The position numbers were made by a program, and so were the translations under genes. This document shows, piece by piece, positions 16,239 through 25,382 of a stretch of 64,000 nucleotides of DNA; positions within the stretch are counted from its first letter, which is position 1; the number at the start of each line of letters is the position of its first letter. The DNA comes from Arthrobacter psychrochitiniphilus (GTDB lineage: Bacteria; Actinomycetota; Actinomycetes; Actinomycetales; Micrococcaceae). The notes under the pieces were generated by a model, which saw only the letters and a list, made by a program, of their open reading frames with translations, had not been told where the DNA came from and searched no databases. Location: positions 1-64,000 of the forward strand of contig NZ_QHLZ01000014.1 of NCBI RefSeq assembly GCF_003185915.1, read 5' to 3'.

Positions 16239-17420
16239 CTAGAGGCCAGTGCGCTCGGGTCCTTCGATCCAGTTGCCGAGCAAACCGTTGTGCTGGCCAA
16301 GCGTCGGGGCGGGGGAGGGCGCAACTGAACCGGTCAGCCGCAGCGGTGAAGCCAGTGTCTTGAAACCGTCCGACTCTATGGCCACATTGCCGCGGTGTGC
16401 AGCATGTTCGCTGCTGAGGGCCTCATTGACGGTGTGCACCTTGGAGACCGGAACATGGTGGGCCGCGAGCAGTTCCAGTGCCTCGTCGTCCGTGAAGGGC
16501 TGCAGTGCTTCTTCCAGTGCCGCCCGGAATTCAACAGGGAATTCGTTGCGGCGGGTTTGTTCGTTGAAACGTTCATCCTCGAGCCACTCGGAACGATTCA
16601 GCGCCTCTGTCAGCCGGGGGAACAGACGATCTCCCGCGATGGCGATGGCGATGGAGCCGCGGCCGGTTTGGTAGGTGCTAAACGGGGTGGACATGGCGTG
16701 GTCGTTGCCGCAGGCCACCGGTTCTTCGCCGTGTAAGGCCCGCATGCCCACCGATTCCAGGACGGAAACCAGGCTGTCCAGCATGGCCACGTCGATGTGC
16801 TGGCCCCGGCCGGTGTTGTGCCGTTCATTGATGGCAGCAAGGGCCGCAATAGCCCCGTAGAGGCCCGGAACTATGTCACCAATGCTGATACCAACTCGGG
16901 TTGGATCCCCGCCGCGCAGGCCGGTGATGGACATGAGCCCGCTCATGGCTTGGGCGATCAGGTCATAGGCCGGCGCATTTTTGAGTGGCCCATCTTGCCC
17001 AAAACCGGAGATGCTGACAATGACGAGTCTGGGGTTTTCCACCATCAGACTTGCCGCGGAGAGCCCCAACCTGTCCATGACGCCGGGCCGGAAGTTTTCA
17101 ATGACGATGTCGGAGCGCCTCACCAAGGCGAGCAGGCGCTCACGTTCCTGTGCAACCTTCAGGTCCATGGTGATGCCGTACTTGCTGCGGTTGAACAGGC
17201 GGTAGTAAGCCGATTCGCCGTTGTACCAGGGACCAAAATGGCGGGAGTCGTCGCCGTCCGGGCTCTCCACCTTGATGACTTCAGCGCCCAGATCGGCCAA
17301 GATCATGGCGCAGAACGGTCCCGCCAGGACCCGGGAAAGATCCAGCACTCGCAGGCCTTGAAGGGATCCGGGACGGTTCAGTGCGGCGGGGAGGGGCTCG
17401 GGGCTGGCGGAAGTGATCAT
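16239..17420 (-). CDS. CaiB/BaiF family CoA-transferase (class III)
   Basis: It moves CoA between acyl donors and acceptors in organic-acid catabolism; the substrate is not readable from sequence. The N-terminal LRVLDLSRVLAGPFCAMILADLGAEVIKVE block and the IENFRPG motif are typical. The catalytic aspartate is in ISIGDIVPG. The ATG at 17420 is chosen because AAGGA lies about 11 bases before it and the longer reading is not family-like. It is 393 residues, normal. It is divergent from the adjacent IclR regulator, which probably controls it. Confidence 0.9.
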   Translation of the reverse strand: MITSASPEPLPAALNRPGSLQGLRVLDLSRVLAGPFCAMILADLGAEVIKVESPDGDDSRHFGPWYNGESAYYRLFNRSKYGITMDLKVAQERERLLALVRRSDIVIENFRPGVMDRLGLSAASLMVENPRLVIVSISGFGQDGPLKNAPAYDLIAQAMSGLMSITGLRGGDPTRVGISIGDIVPGLYGAIAALAAINERHNTGRGQHIDVAMLDSLVSVLESVGMRALHGEEPVACGNDHAMSTPFSTYQTGRGSIAIAIAGDRLFPRLTEALNRSEWLEDERFNEQTRRNEFPVEFRAALEEALQPFTDDEALELLAAHHVPVSKVHTVNEALSSEHAAHRGNVAIESDGFKTLASPLRLTGSVAPSPAPTLGQHNGLLGNWIEGPERTGL

Positions 17421-17525
17421 CGCAGATATGGTCCTTAGAAGGTTGCTGGGCCCGGGTCTAGGGCGCAAGTTACTTCCATCACAGCATTGAAAGGGGACGC
17501 AAAACAATTAACTGGCCCGCTGTAC

Positions 17526-17541
17526 GTCTGTAATCACAGAC
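17526..17541. promoter_or_regulatory. candidate IclR operator palindrome
   Basis: GTCTGT-AATC-ACAGAC is a perfect inverted repeat located between the divergent CoA-transferase and IclR genes, 22 bases before the IclR start. The position suits autoregulation and control of the divergent gene. Binding by this IclR protein is inference. Confidence 0.45.
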
Positions 17542-17563
17542 TTACGCGGAATACAATGGTCGT

Positions 17564-18403
17564 ATGAGTTCTGTGAATTTACCCCAAGTGCCCGCAGCCA
17601 GGAACGTGTTGGCTATGTTGCGCTATATCGCATCGCAAGCCGGACCCGTGGGGGCCGCGTCAATTGCCCGGGACGTGGAGCTGCCCCGCTCAACCACCTA
17701 CCATCTGCTGTCAGCGCTGATAGATGACGGCTTTGTGGTGCACCTGCCCGAAGAGCGCAAGTATGCGCTGGGTGTGACCGCGCATGAATTGGGTACGGGC
17801 TACTCCCGCCAAGTTCCGTTGCAGCGCCTGGCCCGCTTCCCCATGGCCCAACTGGTTGAGCGCAGTAGACGCACGGCGCACCTTGCAGTGATGCATGGGC
17901 GTGAAGTTATCTACGTCATTGAGGAGCGGGCAAAGCGGCAAGCCACGCTTGTGACCAATCCGGGTGTCAGGCTTCCCGCCCACCTGACCGCAAGTGGGCG
18001 CGCCATGTTGGCCACCATGCCAGCGGAGCAGTTGGACGCCCTCTATCCGGGGCCTGAAGCCTTCCCCCAACGCTATGAAAACGGTGTGCATTCGGTTCAG
18101 GCGCTCAAGGAGCTATTGGCCTTGGTTCGGGAAAGAGGATTTTCCTGGGAAGAGGACGAGGTAACGAACGGTTTCTCCAGCTTGGCTGTTCCTGTTCTTG
18201 ACCGCAGCGGCCATGCCCTAGCCAGCGTGACTTTGACCGTGTCCAACCGTCCCGCGTTGAGCCCGGCAGCGGCGGCCAAAAATGCCCTTGAGGGAGTGAT
18301 TCAGGAGCGCGCGGTCCAGCTAGAAGATCTAAAAACGCAGTGGCTGCCCGAGGTGAACCGGTGTGCAAGGGAAATCTCCCGGCGGCTACGCCCCAATATT
18401 TAA
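17564..18403 (+). CDS. IclR family transcriptional regulator
   Basis: It has an N-terminal winged helix-turn-helix (about residues 10-70, with ELPRSTTYHLLSALIDDGFV) and a C-terminal IclR effector domain (about 80-265, with VMHGREVIYVIEE and HLTASGRAMLA). It is 279 residues, normal size. It is divergent from the CaiB/BaiF transferase, the usual arrangement for a local catabolic regulator. The effector is unknown; aromatic or organic-acid CoA esters are common in the family. Confidence 0.92.
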   Translation: MSSVNLPQVPAARNVLAMLRYIASQAGPVGAASIARDVELPRSTTYHLLSALIDDGFVVHLPEERKYALGVTAHELGTGYSRQVPLQRLARFPMAQLVERSRRTAHLAVMHGREVIYVIEERAKRQATLVTNPGVRLPAHLTASGRAMLATMPAEQLDALYPGPEAFPQRYENGVHSVQALKELLALVRERGFSWEEDEVTNGFSSLAVPVLDRSGHALASVTLTVSNRPALSPAAAAKNALEGVIQERAVQLEDLKTQWLPEVNRCAREISRRLRPNI

Positions 18404-18482
18404 TGCGCTCGGCGCGCAGCTGGCGGACCACGCAACTATAAATTCTCCTTCGAAGCCATTGTTTTCGACAGTCTTGCGGGTA

Positions 18483-18510
18483 TATCGTTAACTATCGTTC
18501 GTGTATCGTT
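18483..18510 (+). promoter_or_regulatory. three phased TATCGTT direct repeats upstream of PadR gene
   Basis: Exact TATCGTT copies begin at 18483, 18493 and 18504, so they are spaced 10 and 11 bases apart, one helical turn. They end 25 bases before the PadR start codon. This looks like a cooperative operator, most simply for autoregulation by PadR. The ribosome binding site GAGGAG follows. Confidence 0.5.
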
Positions 18511-18534
18511 CAAAAATTATTTGAGGAGAGCAAA

Positions 18535-19074
18535 ATGCATAACTCATTCCCAGTCGGTGGGTTCGGCGGCGCCAATATTGATGGTGTCTGGCAAGCAGTT
18601 GAAGAATTGCGTTCACGGTTTGAAAAGCGCCCCGGAACCCGGGCTGGCCGCGGCGAGGTACGGGCGGCCGTACTGGCACTGCTCGCCGAGGAACCCATGC
18701 ACGGCTACCAGATCATCCGGGAAATTGAGGAACGCAGCGGTGGTAACTGGAAGCCCAGCGCTGGCTCCGTTTACCCCACCTTGCAGCTCTTGGCTGATGA
18801 GGGCACCATCGCGGCCGAGGAATCCAATGGGCGCAAGATCTACTCGCTCACTGAGGCTGGGCGGGAAGAGGTCCAAGGCAGTGATGCAGCAGCGCCGTGG
18901 GACTCAACGGCCCCTGGATCTGGCGGATTTGCTGCGCTACCCAAGGCTGGTATGGAGCTTGCCCAGGCTGCCGCTCAGGTAGGGCGGACAGGGAACAAAA
19001 AGCAAGTTCAAGAGGCTGTCGAAGTCCTCGATGAGGCGCGGCGGCGGCTCTACACTATCCTCGCCCAAGGCTGA
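18535..19074 (+). CDS. PadR family transcriptional regulator
   Basis: The winged helix-turn-helix core (about residues 42-110) contains VRAAVLALLAEEPMHGYQII and WKPSAGSVYPTLQLLADEG, which are diagnostic of PadR. The C-terminal part is helical and probably dimerises. It is 179 residues. It is followed after five bases by an ABC1 kinase gene, so the two form an operon. The phased TATCGTT repeats upstream suggest autoregulation. Confidence 0.92.
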   Translation: MHNSFPVGGFGGANIDGVWQAVEELRSRFEKRPGTRAGRGEVRAAVLALLAEEPMHGYQIIREIEERSGGNWKPSAGSVYPTLQLLADEGTIAAEESNGRKIYSLTEAGREEVQGSDAAAPWDSTAPGSGGFAALPKAGMELAQAAAQVGRTGNKKQVQEAVEVLDEARRRLYTILAQG

Positions 19075-19079
19075 GAAGG

Positions 19080-20813
19080 GTGGCGTCGGAGCATCGAGAC
19101 CCGGCAGAAACGGTAGTGAGTGCGGGGGCTGCCCGCGCTCGCTACCGGCGCATCCTGCGCTTTGCCGCCTGGCACCTGTTGGTGACGTGGTGGTTTGAAC
19201 TGTTCCTGCCCCGCATTGGGCTGGGCAGCATCTCTGCGCGCACGCGCCCGGCGCGCATGAAGCGCTTTGCCCAGCGCTTCCGCACGCTCGCGCTGAACCT
19301 GGGTGGCTTGATGATCAAGGTAGGTCAGTTTATGTCCTCCAGACTAGATGTGCTGCCTCCTGAGCTCACTGCCGAGCTAGAAGGGCTCCAAGACGAAGTC
19401 CCGGCTGTTGCGTTTGCGCAGATCCGCAGGCTGGCCGAGGCTGAGCTGGGTGCGCCGCTGGAGGACATCTTTGTCTACGTTGACGAGGTACCGGTAGCCG
19501 CGGCATCCCTGGGACAGGCGCACCGTGCCCAGCTCCGTTCCGACGATGCCCAGCGCACCGGACTCCAGAACGTGGTGCTGAAAGTTCAGCGCCCCGGCAT
19601 TGGTGAGATTGTTGCTGTGGACCTTGCGGCACTGCGCCGGGTAGGGCGCTGGCTCAGTAGGATCCGGATTGTCTCCAGCCGCGTTGACATGCCAGCACTG
19701 ATGGAGGAATTTGCGCAGGCCAGCCTTGAGGAGATCGATTATCTGCACGAGGCGGCTAGTGCAGAACGCTTCGCTGCCGACTTTGCCCAGGATCCTCGCG
19801 TGGGAGTACCCGCGGTGGTGTGGGAACGCTGTACACGCCGAGTGCTCACACTCGAGGACGTAACGGCGATCAAAATAACGGATGCGTTGGCTCTGCGTGC
19901 GGCGGGTATAGATCCGGCGCAGGTGGCCTCGGTATTTGCCAGTGTCATGTTCGAGCAGTTGTTCACGAGCGGGTTCTTCCATGCTGACCCGCACCCCGGC
20001 AATATCTTTATCACCCCCGCCGTTGAATCCGGAGCGGGCGCAGGCACGGCCTCTGAAACGGAGCCACGCTGGGAATTGACCTTCATTGATTTTGGCATGA
20101 TGGGGGAGGTCACGCCCAAGACCCGAAGCGGTCTGCGCAAGTTGTTGATTGCGGCCGCTGCTCGCGACGGCAAGGGCCTCGTTGCGGCAATCAATGACGT
20201 GGGTGTGCTGGTGCCTTCGGCGGACACTGGTGAGCTGGAACGGGCGCTGACGCAGCTGTTCGCACGGTTTGGTGGGATGGGATTTGCCGAACTTCGGGAA
20301 GTTGACCCCCGGGATTTTGTTGATTTCTCAGAGGAGTTCGGTGATGTGGTGCGCTCACTGCCATTCCAGCTGCCGGAGAATTTCCTGCTCATCATCCGGG
20401 CCATGTCACTGACCTCAGGGGTGTGTAGCTCCTTGGATGCTAAGTACAATCTATGGGATTCCGTGGAACCCTTTGCCGCTCAACTGTTGCGGGAGGAGGG
20501 CGGTAATTTCATCAAGGACGCCGCGGCTCAAGCCGTTGAGGCGGTGAGCCTGACGCTGCGCTTGCCCCGGCGCGTGGACGGGTTTCTCTCACGAATTGAA
20601 GAAGGCTCGCTGCCGGTGACGAACCCCCGGTTGGAACGCCAGAATGCCAGATTGCTTGATTTAACGCGCCGGCTGGGTTCGTTAGTGGTTTTTGGAGCAC
20701 TGCTCATAGCCGGTGCGCTGGTGCGGTCTGAGGACATAGTGCTGGGCAGTGTACTGATGGGAGCGTCAGTGCTGGCATTGCTGCACGGCATGTGGGTGGG
20801 CCGCCGGCGATAA
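19080..20813 (+). CDS. ABC1/AarF/UbiB-type atypical kinase
   Basis: It belongs to the UbiB/ADCK family of atypical kinases or ATPases linked to isoprenoid-quinone or lipid homeostasis. The family KxGQ motif is visible as MIKVGQFMSSR near residue 80. The ATP-binding lysine lies in VVLKVQRPG and the catalytic HADPHPGNIF lies near residue 303. Two hydrophobic segments at the C-terminus (residues about 535-570) would anchor it. It is 577 residues, normal. The GTG start follows the PadR stop by five bases. Confidence 0.9.
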   Translation: MASEHRDPAETVVSAGAARARYRRILRFAAWHLLVTWWFELFLPRIGLGSISARTRPARMKRFAQRFRTLALNLGGLMIKVGQFMSSRLDVLPPELTAELEGLQDEVPAVAFAQIRRLAEAELGAPLEDIFVYVDEVPVAAASLGQAHRAQLRSDDAQRTGLQNVVLKVQRPGIGEIVAVDLAALRRVGRWLSRIRIVSSRVDMPALMEEFAQASLEEIDYLHEAASAERFAADFAQDPRVGVPAVVWERCTRRVLTLEDVTAIKITDALALRAAGIDPAQVASVFASVMFEQLFTSGFFHADPHPGNIFITPAVESGAGAGTASETEPRWELTFIDFGMMGEVTPKTRSGLRKLLIAAAARDGKGLVAAINDVGVLVPSADTGELERALTQLFARFGGMGFAELREVDPRDFVDFSEEFGDVVRSLPFQLPENFLLIIRAMSLTSGVCSSLDAKYNLWDSVEPFAAQLLREEGGNFIKDAAAQAVEAVSLTLRLPRRVDGFLSRIEEGSLPVTNPRLERQNARLLDLTRRLGSLVVFGALLIAGALVRSEDIVLGSVLMGASVLALLHGMWVGRRR

Positions 20814-20878
20814 ATGCCTACGCTCAACGAGCGGCGGGGTATGTACCGCCAGAGCGTACTGCCAGTGACTAAACTCAA

Positions 20879-21967
20879 CTAGCTTCGCTGCCACCTGTCA
20901 ACGCCGCTCAGTACCGCGGCTTCGGCTTGGCGGGAGCCAACGCTGACGCGCACACCCTCGCCAGGAAAACAGCGCACACTGACGCTTTCGGCCAGGCACG
21001 CCCCTTCTAGTGCGGCCGATGCATCGCCCACTGGCAGCCAAAGGAAGTTCCCGCCACTGGCAGGAACATCGATGCCGCGAGCGGCCAGCTGCGCCTGAAG
21101 GTTGCTGCGGCCCGCACGAACCGTTGCGATATTTGCCGCTAGGGCTTCCGTATCAGCCAGTGCGGCAACGGAGGCTGACTCGGCGACGGCATTCAAGCCA
21201 AAGGGCGGTGAAACGGCACGGACGTGACGGGAAATGTCCGGATGAGCAACCAGGAAGCCGGCACGCAGTCCGGCCAGACCGTACGCCTTCGAAAAGGTGC
21301 GCAACAGGACAAGATTTGGGTACTTGACTCTCAAAGTGAGGCTGTGCTGGAAGGAGGTTTCGGCGTCGTCCGTGAATTCCAGATAGGCCTGGTCAAGGAC
21401 GACCAGCACATGGGCGGGGATGCTCGCCAAGAACTCTTCCAGTTCCTGGCTGCCCAGCACTGTTCCGGTGGGATTGTTGGGGCTGCACAAGATTATGGCG
21501 GCGGTGGAATCGGTGACTGCATGGGCCATGGCAGGTAGATCGTGCCGATGGTTGGCGGTCAGCGGGACCTGAACATCTAGGGCTCCGGTGAGGCGAACCA
21601 AAATGGGGTATGCCTCGTAGCTCCGCCAGGCAAAAACCACGTCTTTGCCCGGCCCGGCAAAAGCGGTCAGCAATTGCTGAAGCACGGCGAGCGAACCGCC
21701 GCCGGTCACCAAGAGGTCTTGGGCAATGCCGAGTTGCTGGCTCAGTGCCTTGATCAGGGGATCACCGTCAATGGTGGGGTACTGCTGGCAGTGCTGGGCC
21801 GCGGAACCAATCGCGGCCAGCACCGCCGGGGAGGGAGTCAAGAACGATTCATTGGAGGAGGCGCGCCACAAGGGAGCGAGCGCGCCGCCGGCCTTGGAAT
21901 AAACCGGCAGCGAGGCCACCACATCCCGTGGAACAGGCAGAGATGGAAGGGATGTTGCATGTGACAC
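20879..21967 (-). CDS. class I/II PLP aminotransferase, histidinol-phosphate/aromatic type
   Basis: It transfers amino groups with pyridoxal phosphate. The PLP lysine lies in RTFSKAYGLAGLR, and the SPNNPTGT motif is present. The GTG at 21967 is chosen because AAGGAG lies six bases upstream; the longer reading runs back into the permease gene. It is 362 residues, close to HisC/Pat size. It lies 47 bases downstream of an NCS1 permease in the same direction. That suggests a catabolic role on a histidine- or base-related compound rather than histidine synthesis; the substrate is unproven. Confidence 0.82.
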   Translation of the reverse strand: MSHATSLPSLPVPRDVVASLPVYSKAGGALAPLWRASSNESFLTPSPAVLAAIGSAAQHCQQYPTIDGDPLIKALSQQLGIAQDLLVTGGGSLAVLQQLLTAFAGPGKDVVFAWRSYEAYPILVRLTGALDVQVPLTANHRHDLPAMAHAVTDSTAAIILCSPNNPTGTVLGSQELEEFLASIPAHVLVVLDQAYLEFTDDAETSFQHSLTLRVKYPNLVLLRTFSKAYGLAGLRAGFLVAHPDISRHVRAVSPPFGLNAVAESASVAALADTEALAANIATVRAGRSNLQAQLAARGIDVPASGGNFLWLPVGDASAALEGACLAESVSVRCFPGEGVRVSVGSRQAEAAVLSGVDRWQRS

Positions 21968-22014
21968 TGAACGCTCCTTGCGGTGTGGCCCGGGTGGTGC
22001 CAGATGGCGCTGGT

Positions 22015-23463
22015 TTAGACGCTGGCTGTGACGTCGGAGTCGTCGGCGGGGTAGATCATCTCTGCCGGCGGGTGGTTGAAGCGCTTGGCCACTGGGTAGT
22101 AGACCGCTGCCGTGACAATCAAGCCCACAATCCAGGAAATGTCCGCGCCGCCCAGTAGCGGCGTGATGGGACCGGTATACAGGGTCTGGGCCAGGAACGG
22201 GATCTGCACCAGGACGCCCAGCAGGTAGGTCAGCAGTGCGGGGACGTTCCACGCGCCGTAGCGGCCCTTGGGGTCGTAGAGGGCAGGGACATCAACCTTT
22301 TCCTTCGAGGAGAAGTAGAAGTCAACGAGGTTGATGGAACTCCAAGGGATGAACACCATCAGCAACAGCAGCACGAAGTTTTTGAAGTTAGAGATGAAGT
22401 CATCCGATGCCACCAGGGCAATGATCACGGAGACGGAGATGAAGCCGATGACGTAGGCAAAGCGGACCCAAGGAGCGAAGCGCAGTTGACGGGTGAAGGC
22501 GCTGACCGAAGTCAGGATGGTCATATAGCCGCCGTAAGCGTTGAGCGTGTTGACCGTTAGCTTGCCCACCACAATCACGATGTACATCAGGACAGCGATG
22601 GCTCCGCCACCTGCAAGGTCACCAACGAAGGCCACTTGGTTATCAAGGAAGCCCTTGCCTGCAGGCATGGCGATTGCTGCGAACATGGCCCCAAGAGTCA
22701 TGGACCACTGGGCGCCCAAGACGGCACCGGACATGCAGGCAAAGAACGTCTTGCCGGCGGGGGTGTTAGCGGGCAAGTAGCGGGAGTAGTCCGCAACGTA
22801 GGGCCCGTAGGTCAGCTGCCAGCCGGCACTGAGGGAAATTGAGAGCAGGAACGTGGTGACGGTGAAGCCACTCACGCCCATGACGGAGCCGACGTCGTGC
22901 TTCAAGAAAAGCTGGATGGCCAGGTAGCTAAAGCCAATGATGCCCACGATCGTGGAGATGCGGCCCAGCATGTGGATGTACTTGTAGCCCAGCGTGGCTA
23001 CCAGAACCGTCAAGGCACCAAAGATGATGACGCCCACTGCGGGGTTACCGGTGGGAATGATCTGATTCACTGCCTGGCCGGCCAGGACCGCGCCGGTGGC
23101 TGCGAAGCCTAGGTACATGACGATGACCAGGATCAGCGGAATGACGGCGCCGAAGACACCGAACTGGGCGCGGCTGGAAATCATCTGTGGCATGCCCAAC
23201 TTGGGGCCCTGAGCGGCGTGCAATGCCATGACGGTGCCACCGAGCACGTTTCCGATCAGCAAGCCGATGATGCCCCAAAATGCGGTAGACCCGAAGATGA
23301 CGGCGAGGGCGCCGGTGACGATCGCCGTGATCTGCATGTTCGCCCCAAACCAGAGGGTGAACTGGCCAAAGGGTTTGCCGTGGCGCTCCCGGGCTGGTAC
23401 GAAGTCAATGGATCGGCGTTCGATGGCCGGCCCACTCTTTCGTACGGTTTGAATCCTTGACAT
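22015..23463 (-). CDS. NCS1 family nucleobase/cytosine-type permease
   Basis: It is a 12-helix proton or sodium symporter of the purine/cytosine permease family. Typical pieces are WFGANMQITAIVTGAL near helix 1, the GPKLGMPQMISSRAQFG loop and YVADYSRYLP in the middle. The ATG at 23463 has GGAGGAA just upstream; longer readings lack this. It is 482 residues, normal. It is followed by the aminotransferase and is divergent from the acyl-CoA dehydrogenase and urocanase genes. The substrate could be a nucleobase, hydantoin or imidazole compound. Confidence 0.88.
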   Translation of the reverse strand: MSRIQTVRKSGPAIERRSIDFVPARERHGKPFGQFTLWFGANMQITAIVTGALAVIFGSTAFWGIIGLLIGNVLGGTVMALHAAQGPKLGMPQMISSRAQFGVFGAVIPLILVIVMYLGFAATGAVLAGQAVNQIIPTGNPAVGVIIFGALTVLVATLGYKYIHMLGRISTIVGIIGFSYLAIQLFLKHDVGSVMGVSGFTVTTFLLSISLSAGWQLTYGPYVADYSRYLPANTPAGKTFFACMSGAVLGAQWSMTLGAMFAAIAMPAGKGFLDNQVAFVGDLAGGGAIAVLMYIVIVVGKLTVNTLNAYGGYMTILTSVSAFTRQLRFAPWVRFAYVIGFISVSVIIALVASDDFISNFKNFVLLLLMVFIPWSSINLVDFYFSSKEKVDVPALYDPKGRYGAWNVPALLTYLLGVLVQIPFLAQTLYTGPITPLLGGADISWIVGLIVTAAVYYPVAKRFNHPPAEMIYPADDSDVTASV

Positions 23464-23726
23464 GTCATTCCTCCGTTGGAATAGGTTTGGGTCCCCCGAA
23501 TTTTCTTTAATCCATCTGAGCACGAAAGACCACGGGTCAGTGACGTGCTTCACTGAAGCCGTCTGTGTTCCGAGACTAAGGACCTATTTCTGTGATCTGG
23601 GGCATTTTTGGGGTACTTCTCGGGCTATGTTCAAGTTACGCCGCGATGTGCCGGCGGCGCGGAGGTGCGCTCTATCAGCCCCGCAAGGCTGACCGGCCAA
23701 TAACCAACCATTGAAGGAGAATTCCC
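23464..23726. promoter_or_regulatory. divergent intergenic region, permease versus acyl-CoA dehydrogenase
   Basis: This 263-base gap holds both ribosome binding sites (GGAGGAA for the permease, GAAGGAG for the dehydrogenase). I see no gene and no convincing operator. Confidence 0.3.
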
Positions 23727-24983
23727 TTGACTGCAACATCCAATGCTGCTTCAACAGCTGCTGCAACTTCCGCGTCTCCTGCGTCTACCGCTGCCGCAGA
23801 CGCCGGAGTGGAGGCTGCCATCCTTCCCTATCCTGACGGCGACTTCTTCGGCTTCGAAAGCCTGCTGCCTGCCGATGAACTGGCCCGCCTAAATGAAATC
23901 CGGGACTGGATGGAAGCCAACGTTCGCCCCATCGCCCGTGACCAGTGGAGCCGCAGCGAATTCCCCGTTCACTTGATCCCCAAGGTCGCCGAGCTGGACA
24001 TGATCAGCCCCGTGCGCCGCCAAGGTTATTCACACCTTCTGGCCGGCATGATTACGGCCGCGATTCACCGCGTGGATGCTTCCTTCGGTACCTTCTTCAG
24101 CGGACATGACGGACTCTTCACCGGTTCCATTGAACTGCTCGCCTCCGAGGAGCAGCAGGCCGCTTGGCTGCCAGATATTTATGCACTGAGGAAGACCGGA
24201 GTCTTTGCCATCACCGAGCCCAACGCCGGCTCCGACGTTGCCGGGGGCACCACCACAACTGCCGTGCGGGAGGGGGACTCCTGGGTACTGAATGGTGAAA
24301 AGCGCTGGATTGGCAACTCCACCTTCTCCGACTACGTCATTATTTGGGCCAAGGACGTTGCTGACGAGCAGGTCAAGGGCTTCCTTGTTGAGACCTCTCG
24401 GGAAGGTTTCAGCGCAACCCTGATAGAGAATCGCATTGCCCTGCGTGCGGTCCAGAATGCCGATATTGTCCTGAAGGACGTGGTGGTGCCTGACTTTAAT
24501 AAGCTGGCCGGCGCCAACAGCTTCCGTGACACGAACAAGGTACTCAAGACCACGCGGGCAACCGTGGGTTGGCAGGCCGTGGGCATCCAGATGGCAGCGT
24601 TTGATGTGGCGCGCCGGTACGCGGTGGAGCGCACGCAGTTTGGCAAGCCGATTGCCAGCTTCCAGCTCATCCAGGAGCAACTAGTTACCATGCTCTCCAA
24701 TGCGCAGGCTTCCATGGGCATGATGGTCCGGTTGGCGCAAATGGAGGATGAGGGCACCACCCGCAACGAGCATTCAGCCATGGCGAAGGCGTTCGTGACC
24801 AAGTGCATGCGCGAAACCGTGGCCTTGGGCCGCGGAGTTCTGGGCGGCAACGGTGTGTCCGTGGACTATGAGATGGCCAAGATCTTCTGCGACGCCGAGG
24901 CCATCTACACGTATGAGGGCACCTACGAGATCAACACCTTGGTTGCCGGCCGCGCGATCACCGGCATTGCTGCGTTCGTCTAG
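23727..24983 (+). CDS. acyl-CoA dehydrogenase, glutaryl-CoA dehydrogenase-like
   Basis: It is an FAD enzyme that oxidises an acyl-CoA. The FAD-binding and substrate segment ITEPNAGSDVAGG is present, the catalytic-base region is YTYEGTYEIN near the C-terminus, and FGKPIASFQLIQ lies at the dimer interface. An Ala/Ser/Thr-rich N-terminal extension of about 30 residues precedes the domain. The start is TTG with GAAGGAG about eight bases upstream. It is 418 residues. It is upstream of hutU but separated by 400 bases, so a shared pathway is uncertain. Confidence 0.88.
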   Translation: MTATSNAASTAAATSASPASTAAADAGVEAAILPYPDGDFFGFESLLPADELARLNEIRDWMEANVRPIARDQWSRSEFPVHLIPKVAELDMISPVRRQGYSHLLAGMITAAIHRVDASFGTFFSGHDGLFTGSIELLASEEQQAAWLPDIYALRKTGVFAITEPNAGSDVAGGTTTTAVREGDSWVLNGEKRWIGNSTFSDYVIIWAKDVADEQVKGFLVETSREGFSATLIENRIALRAVQNADIVLKDVVVPDFNKLAGANSFRDTNKVLKTTRATVGWQAVGIQMAAFDVARRYAVERTQFGKPIASFQLIQEQLVTMLSNAQASMGMMVRLAQMEDEGTTRNEHSAMAKAFVTKCMRETVALGRGVLGGNGVSVDYEMAKIFCDAEAIYTYEGTYEINTLVAGRAITGIAAFV

Positions 24984-25127
24984 TGAGTGCGTCTGCGCCG
25001 CAAGGGCCAGAGGTACGTTAAACCGATGCGTGTAGCTCGCGTAAAAATACGCGCAGCTCTCCGGTGGCGCTACGTCAGAGGCTGCCCGTGTAACTAGCGG
25101 AAGCCTCTTTGCAGTTATGCCACTTCC

Positions 25128-25180
25128 AAGGGGTAGTTGTGGCCATCAGACACACGTTCTGGTGGTCCCAGCTACCCCTT
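25128..25180. terminator. long hairpin between acyl-CoA dehydrogenase and hutU
   Basis: The 24984-25382 gap contains no gene. A 53-base inverted repeat lies here: AAGGGGTAG at 25128 pairs with CTACCCCTT at 25172-25180, and the inner part pairs imperfectly. It is followed by TGCTCT rather than a clean U-tract. It may terminate the dehydrogenase transcript or fold in the hutU leader. A short tandem ATAGAAAC repeat lies near 25316-25331. Confidence 0.4.
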
Positions 25181-25382
25181 TGCTCTCCCCGCGCAGCGGC
25201 GAGGCGGACGCGGCGGGTGAGCTGCCGGCGTCGTGCTTCCCAGAAGTCTCGTTGTCTTGGATCACAGACGCCTAGCGCGACTGGGACCTATGAATGTGGG
25301 GCGAGCAGAGGTTGTATAGAAACATAGAAACTTTCGCCGGAGCTTCCCGGCCACCAATGTACTAATAGCTAAGGAATCTCTC

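Noticed and set aside
23464..23726. Riboswitch upstream of the dehydrogenase or permease
   Set aside because: The region has some GC-rich pairing but matches no riboswitch core that I can recognise.
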